Shown here: piece by piece, positions 60,479-64,000 of the stretch
How the letters are laid out: each line of letters opens with the position of its first letter
How positions within the stretch are numbered: position 1 is the first letter of the stretch
Origin: an uncultured Mediterranea sp.
GTDB taxonomy: Bacteria; Bacteroidota; Bacteroidia; Bacteroidales; Bacteroidaceae
Direction: 5' to 3'
Assembly (NCBI RefSeq): GCF_902493215.1
Contig: NZ_CABUOL010000005.1
Location: forward strand, 62,001-126,000
DNA: 64,000 bases
Notes under the pieces: model-generated
The model's database searches: none
What the model was told of the DNA's origin: nothing
What the model saw: only the letters and a program-made list of their open reading frames with translations
Program-made: the position numbers and the translations under genes

Positions 60479-61759
60479 ATGGAAAGAGACAACTTGATTT
60501 TTGACATCATCGAAAAGGAGCACCAGCGCCAGCTGAAAGGCATCGAGCTGATAGCCTCCGAAAACTTTGTAAGCGACGAAGTGATGCAGGCCATGGGTTC
60601 CTGCCTCACCAACAAGTATGCCGAAGGCTATCCCGGCAAGCGCTACTACGGCGGTTGCGAAGTGGTGGACCAGAGTGAGCAGATCGCCATCGACCGCATC
60701 AAGAAGATATTCGGCGCCGAATGGGCCAACGTACAGCCCCACTCGGGCGCACAGGCCAACGCGGCCGTCTTCCTGGCCGTGCTCAACCCCGGCGACAAGT
60801 TCATGGGGCTGAACCTGGCTCATGGCGGACACCTGTCGCACGGCTCGCTGGTGAACACCTCGGGCATCATCTACCATCCGTGCGAATACAACCTGAACAA
60901 GGAAACGGGTCGTGTGGATTACGACCAGATGGAGGAAGTGGCCCTGCGCGAACATCCGAAGATGATTATCGGCGGCGGTTCGGCCTACTCACGCGAATGG
61001 GATTACAAGCGCATGCGCGAAATAGCCGACAAGGTGGGCGCCATCCTGATGATTGACATGGCACACCCCGCCGGCCTCATCGCCGCAGGCCTGCTGGACA
61101 ACCCTGTGAAGTATGCCCACATCGTCACCTCGACCACTCACAAGACCCTGCGCGGCCCGCGTGGAGGTATCATCCTCATGGGCAAGGACTTCCCCAACCC
61201 CTGGGGCAAGAAGACGCCGAAGGGCGAAGTGAAGATGATGTCGCAGCTGCTCGACTCGGCCGTGTTCCCCGGCATTCAGGGCGGACCGCTGGAGCATGTC
61301 ATTGCCGCCAAGGCCGTGGCCTTCAACGAAATCCTCCAGCCTTCGTGGAAGGAATATGCCCTGCAGGTGAAGAAGAACGCCGCCACCCTGGCTCAGGCAC
61401 TCATCGACCGCGGCTTCTCCATCGTGAGCGGCGGAACGGACAACCACTCCATGCTCGTCGACCTGCGCACGAAGTACCCCGACCTCACAGGTAAGGTGGC
61501 CGAGAAAGCCCTCGTATCGGCCGACATCACCGTCAACAAGAACATGGTACCCTTCGACAGCCGCTCTGCCTTCCAGACGTCGGGCATCCGCCTGGGTACG
61601 CCTGCCATCACTACCCGCGGCGCCAAGGAAGACTTGATGTACGAGATTGCCGAGATGATAGAAACCGTCCTGTCCAACGTAGACAACGAAGCCGTCATCG
61701 CACAGGTTCGTGCCCGCGTCAACGAGACGATGAAGAAGTATCCGCTCTTCGCCTATTGA
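60479..61759 (+). CDS. glyA: serine hydroxymethyltransferase
   Basis: A 426-residue PLP enzyme interconverting serine and glycine with tetrahydrofolate, the main source of one-carbon units. IELIASENFVSDEVMQAMGS, the NKYAEGYPGKRYYGGCE segment, the HLSHG loop, and Lys222 in TSTTHKTLRGPRGG (PLP Schiff base) are all intact. Length is typical. The gene is followed by a large inverted repeat rather than a simple terminator. Confidence 0.97.
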   Translation: MERDNLIFDIIEKEHQRQLKGIELIASENFVSDEVMQAMGSCLTNKYAEGYPGKRYYGGCEVVDQSEQIAIDRIKKIFGAEWANVQPHSGAQANAAVFLAVLNPGDKFMGLNLAHGGHLSHGSLVNTSGIIYHPCEYNLNKETGRVDYDQMEEVALREHPKMIIGGGSAYSREWDYKRMREIADKVGAILMIDMAHPAGLIAAGLLDNPVKYAHIVTSTTHKTLRGPRGGIILMGKDFPNPWGKKTPKGEVKMMSQLLDSAVFPGIQGGPLEHVIAAKAVAFNEILQPSWKEYALQVKKNAATLAQALIDRGFSIVSGGTDNHSMLVDLRTKYPDLTGKVAEKALVSADITVNKNMVPFDSRSAFQTSGIRLGTPAITTRGAKEDLMYEIAEMIETVLSNVDNEAVIAQVRARVNETMKKYPLFAY

Positions 61760-61787
61760 ACGGACGACTGAATATCACACCACATAG

Positions 61788-61996
61788 AAAAGAGGGTGTG
61801 TCAAAATGAAGTGAGACTATTTTAACTCCCCTCCTTCTGGAAGGAGGGGTGCCCAAAGGGCGGGGTGGTAGGTTTTCGCGAAAAGTTATCAATCAACGAA
61901 TTATGTATTCACCTACCACCTCCCCCTATCGGGTACTCCTCCTTCCCGAAGGAGGAGAGTCTCAGATACCTCTATTTTGACACGCCCTCTTTTTTT
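61788..61996. repeat. MITE-like long inverted repeat
   Basis: About 209 bp. Arms of roughly 80 bp (from AAGAGGGTGTGTCAAAAT at 61789 and its partner ATTTTGACACGCCCTCTT ending near 61992) are imperfect reverse complements; each contains an internal hairpin (CTCCTTC/GAAGGAG type) and a GGGGTGGTAGGT-like inner end. The 35-bp centre is unrelated. It lies between convergent glyA and cydB and could act as a terminator for both. No transposase is encoded. Confidence 0.85.
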
Positions 61997-62024
61997 AGGT
62001 TCATACACAGAGCGGAGAGAAACC

Positions 62025-63161
62025 TCAATCCTCCTCACCGCCGGCCGTATCCTGCCGCTCTATCTTGCGGTTGTCGATGCTCCGCCAGGCATAGAAGATA
62101 TAGGCCAGTACGAAAGGCACGAGGATGGACACATAGGCCATGGTGCGCAGGGTGAACTCGCTGGAGCTGCTGTTCTGCAAGGTGAGCGAGCTTTGCAGGT
62201 CGGCCGTCGACGGATAGTAGGCCGTGTGGTTGTAACCCGCTACCAGCAGAAGGGAAAGCACCGTCAGTACCGTGCCGATGCCCGCAAACCAGATGCCCTT
62301 GTCGAAGCCCTTCTTCCACAACGTGCGTCCGATGCCCCACAGCACACTGACCACGCCCGCCAGAAACAGCACCAGCACCACAGGCATCTCGAGGAAATTC
62401 GTCAGATACTTATAGGGCTCCATGCACACAAGCCCTGTCTCAGGGTCGACCGCATAGCCGTCGGCCACCAGTGTGCGTACCAGGAAAGCCAGGAAGAACA
62501 CCAGGAACAATCCTGCATTGGCCCACAACGAACGGCGGCAACGGCCCGTCAGCTCTTCGTCGGCAATGCTGTTCACGAAGTACAGCGCCCCCAGCACCCG
62601 CGCCAGGAAGAACACCGCCAGGCCCATCACCACGTTCCAGGGATTGGCCAGCGCGTCGAGTCCGTGCCATCCGTTGGCCCAACGGCTGATGACGGGCATC
62701 ATCGTCTCCGTCATGCTGCCCTTGTCCACATAGAAGGCCGAGCCTGTGAAGAACGTGGCCACCGCCCCGCCCAGCAGTACAGGCCCCACCACGCCGTTCA
62801 GCACCAGGAAGGCGCGATACGTGTTCTTGCCCAACAGATTGCCCGCCTTCAGCTGAAATTCGTAGCTGACGGCCTGCAACACGAAGCTGAAGAGGATAAT
62901 CATCCACAACCAGTAGGCCCCGCCGAAGCTGGTACTGTAGAACAGGGGGAAGGAAGCGAAGAAGGCACCTCCGAAGGTAACGAGCGTCGTGAACGTAAAT
63001 TCCCACTTGCGCCCCGTCGAGAGCACCAGCATGCGCCGTTGCTCTTCCGTCTTGCCCAGGCAGAACAGAAGCGAATTGCCCCCCTGCACAAAAAGCAGAA
63101 ACACCAAGATGGCTCCCAGCAGGGAGACCACAAACCACCAATATTGTTGAAGTAATACCAT
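62025..63161 (-). CDS. cydB: cytochrome bd ubiquinol oxidase subunit II
   Basis: A 378-residue membrane protein with about eight or nine helices, the CydB partner of the cytochrome bd quinol oxidase. The N terminus (YWWFVVSLLGAILVFLLFVQGGNSLLF) and GNLLGKNTYRAFLVLNGVVGPVLLGGAVATFFTGSAF are typical of the Bacteroidetes type. The oxidase lets these organisms use traces of oxygen with high affinity. It starts 4 bp after cydA stops, so the two are coupled. Confidence 0.93.
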   Translation of the reverse strand: MVLLQQYWWFVVSLLGAILVFLLFVQGGNSLLFCLGKTEEQRRMLVLSTGRKWEFTFTTLVTFGGAFFASFPLFYSTSFGGAYWLWMIILFSFVLQAVSYEFQLKAGNLLGKNTYRAFLVLNGVVGPVLLGGAVATFFTGSAFYVDKGSMTETMMPVISRWANGWHGLDALANPWNVVMGLAVFFLARVLGALYFVNSIADEELTGRCRRSLWANAGLFLVFFLAFLVRTLVADGYAVDPETGLVCMEPYKYLTNFLEMPVVLVLFLAGVVSVLWGIGRTLWKKGFDKGIWFAGIGTVLTVLSLLLVAGYNHTAYYPSTADLQSSLTLQNSSSSEFTLRTMAYVSILVPFVLAYIFYAWRSIDNRKIERQDTAGGEED

Positions 63162-63165
63162 AACG

Positions 63166-64000
63166 TCAATAATTTGAAGAATGAATGTCTACGTTTGAAT
63201 TCTCAGGTCCCTTTCGGATGGCTTTCAGCATGATGCCCACCTCAGCCACCAGCAGGACGGTAAAGAGGAACAGGAAGAGGAAGAAGGTGGTCTGCACCGA
63301 ACCCACCTCCAGCTTCGAGATGGCCGCGCCCACGGGCAGCATGTCCTGGATGGTCCACGGCTGGCGTCCGCACTCGGCCACCACCCAACCTGCCTGTCCG
63401 GCCAGATATCCCAGCGGCACACTGAGCATGGCCACCATCTGCAACCAGCGCAGGCGGCTCAGGTCTTTCCTGAAGACCACGAACAGCACCACGAGGAAGA
63501 ACAGGATGAAGTATCCGCCCAACATCACCATCACGCGGAACATGTAGAAGGTGAGCGGCACGTTGGGCACCAGCTCGTGCACGTCTTTGATATATCCGTA
63601 GCCGAAGTATGGCATATTCTCCTTCAGCTCGACGGAAGCGACCTCGGCCGCCGCATCGTCACCCTGGGCACGCGCCTCCCGATAGGCGGCAAAGGCCCCG
63701 ATGGCCTTGCGTCCGCGCTCCATCTTCTCTGTGGCCGATAGGGCTGTCGTGCCGTCTTTCAGCTCGTAGCCACCCTCCAGCAGGTCGTTGATACCTGGTA
63801 CAAAGGCATCGGCCTTGCGCTCGGCCAGCAACGAGAGCATCTTGGGAATCTCCATGCGGAAGAGGAAAGGCTCCACGCCGTCGCCGGCCTTCTGCTTGGC
63901 AGGGTTCAGCACGCCGAAGGCCACCAGGCCGGCTCCCTCCTGCCCTTCGTAATAACCCTCCATGGCGGCTAGCTTCATCGGCTGGTGCTGGGCCACCTGG
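63166..64000 (-). CDS. cydA: cytochrome bd ubiquinol oxidase subunit I, C-terminal part (cut by window edge)
   Basis: The 3' end of cydA, about 278 codons to the edge. AQHQPMKLAAMEGYYEG near the edge is the conserved segment following the quinol-binding region. Later parts include a loop with NMPYFGYGYIKDVHELVPNVPLTFYMFRVMVMLGGYFI and GYLAGQAGWVVAECGRQPWTIQDMLP, a signature of CydA. The heme ligands and N terminus lie outside. The 3' end is 4 bp before cydB. Confidence 0.95.
   Translation of the reverse strand, partial: QVAQHQPMKLAAMEGYYEGQEGAGLVAFGVLNPAKQKAGDGVEPFLFRMEIPKMLSLLAERKADAFVPGINDLLEGGYELKDGTTALSATEKMERGRKAIGAFAAYREARAQGDDAAAEVASVELKENMPYFGYGYIKDVHELVPNVPLTFYMFRVMVMLGGYFILFFLVVLFVVFRKDLSRLRWLQMVAMLSVPLGYLAGQAGWVVAECGRQPWTIQDMLPVGAAISKLEVGSVQTTFFLFLFLFTVLLVAEVGIMLKAIRKGPENSNVDIHSSNY

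Overview
The window looks like a chromosome segment from a gut Bacteroidales (Bacteroidaceae-like) bacterium. The supporting features are Bacteroidetes-type promoters (TTTG, about 20 bp, TAnnTTTG), many lipoproteins with a Cys lipobox, a NUDIX-type sugar regulator beside xylB-xylA-xylE, glycoside hydrolases and a serine-type sulfatase, DUF4221 and 6-bladed propeller lipoproteins, PEGA and GLUG surface proteins, and cytochrome bd genes. The species cannot be named from the sequence alone. No phage, integrase, transposase or CRISPR array was seen.

Layout. 1-9.1 kb: 5' part of ileS (edge), a flavodoxin lipoprotein, guanine deaminase, two 6-bladed propeller lipoproteins and a DUF4221 lipoprotein, a GNAT-nitrilase fusion and a threonine aldolase. 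9.2-11.9 kb: a palindromic 22-bp array, then a sulfatase and a GH16 galactanase-like lipoprotein. 12-22.3 kb (minus strand): a xyloside locus reading NUDIX regulator, small four-helix-bundle gene, xylB, xylA, xylE, GH3, GH3. The GH3 enzymes probably release xylose from xylo-oligosaccharides, XylE imports it, and XylA/XylB convert it to xylulose-5-phosphate. 22.7-26.9 kb: fabD, a lactonase-like lipoprotein, a DUF362 ferredoxin-type protein and an ECF-type S component. 26.9-34.3 kb: a four-gene envelope operon (GLUG/FN3-like surface lipoprotein, PEGA/beta-barrel protein, unknown lipoprotein, LPP20-like protein), AT-rich in its upstream part. 34.8-42.6 kb: metallophosphoesterase plus beta-barrel, an NtrC-type two-component pair, a K+/H+ antiporter and an acyl-CoA ligase. 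42.8-48.9 kb: tRNA-Arg(UCU), a shortened AbgT-like protein, a LuxR-type response regulator and a 1466-residue double sensor kinase. 49.1-57 kb: prs, a MORN-repeat protein, an M16-like protein, kdsB, folK and penicillin-binding protein 1A. 57-64 kb: pyrB-pyrI, a second four-helix-bundle gene, flavin reductase, a beta-barrel protein, glyA, cydB and the 3' part of cydA.

The most unusual signals are these. (1) Six tandem arrays of short palindromes, with three different core sequences, all share the same 22-bp period; one lies inside the double-kinase coding sequence. (2) A family of degenerate heptad repeats (about ATTNTNN), mostly arranged as inverted arms, sits around both four-helix-bundle genes and also forms gene-less copies in xylE-xylA and pyrB-pyrI. 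Some arms have been absorbed into the ends of FolK, PyrB and KdsB. (3) A fused tandem sensor kinase carries an internal lipobox-like signal. (4) Next to it is an AbgT-like membrane protein that appears to lack both hairpin regions expected to bind substrate.

Limits: assignments rest on motif recognition in the translated frames. No homology search, structure prediction or repeat search was run.
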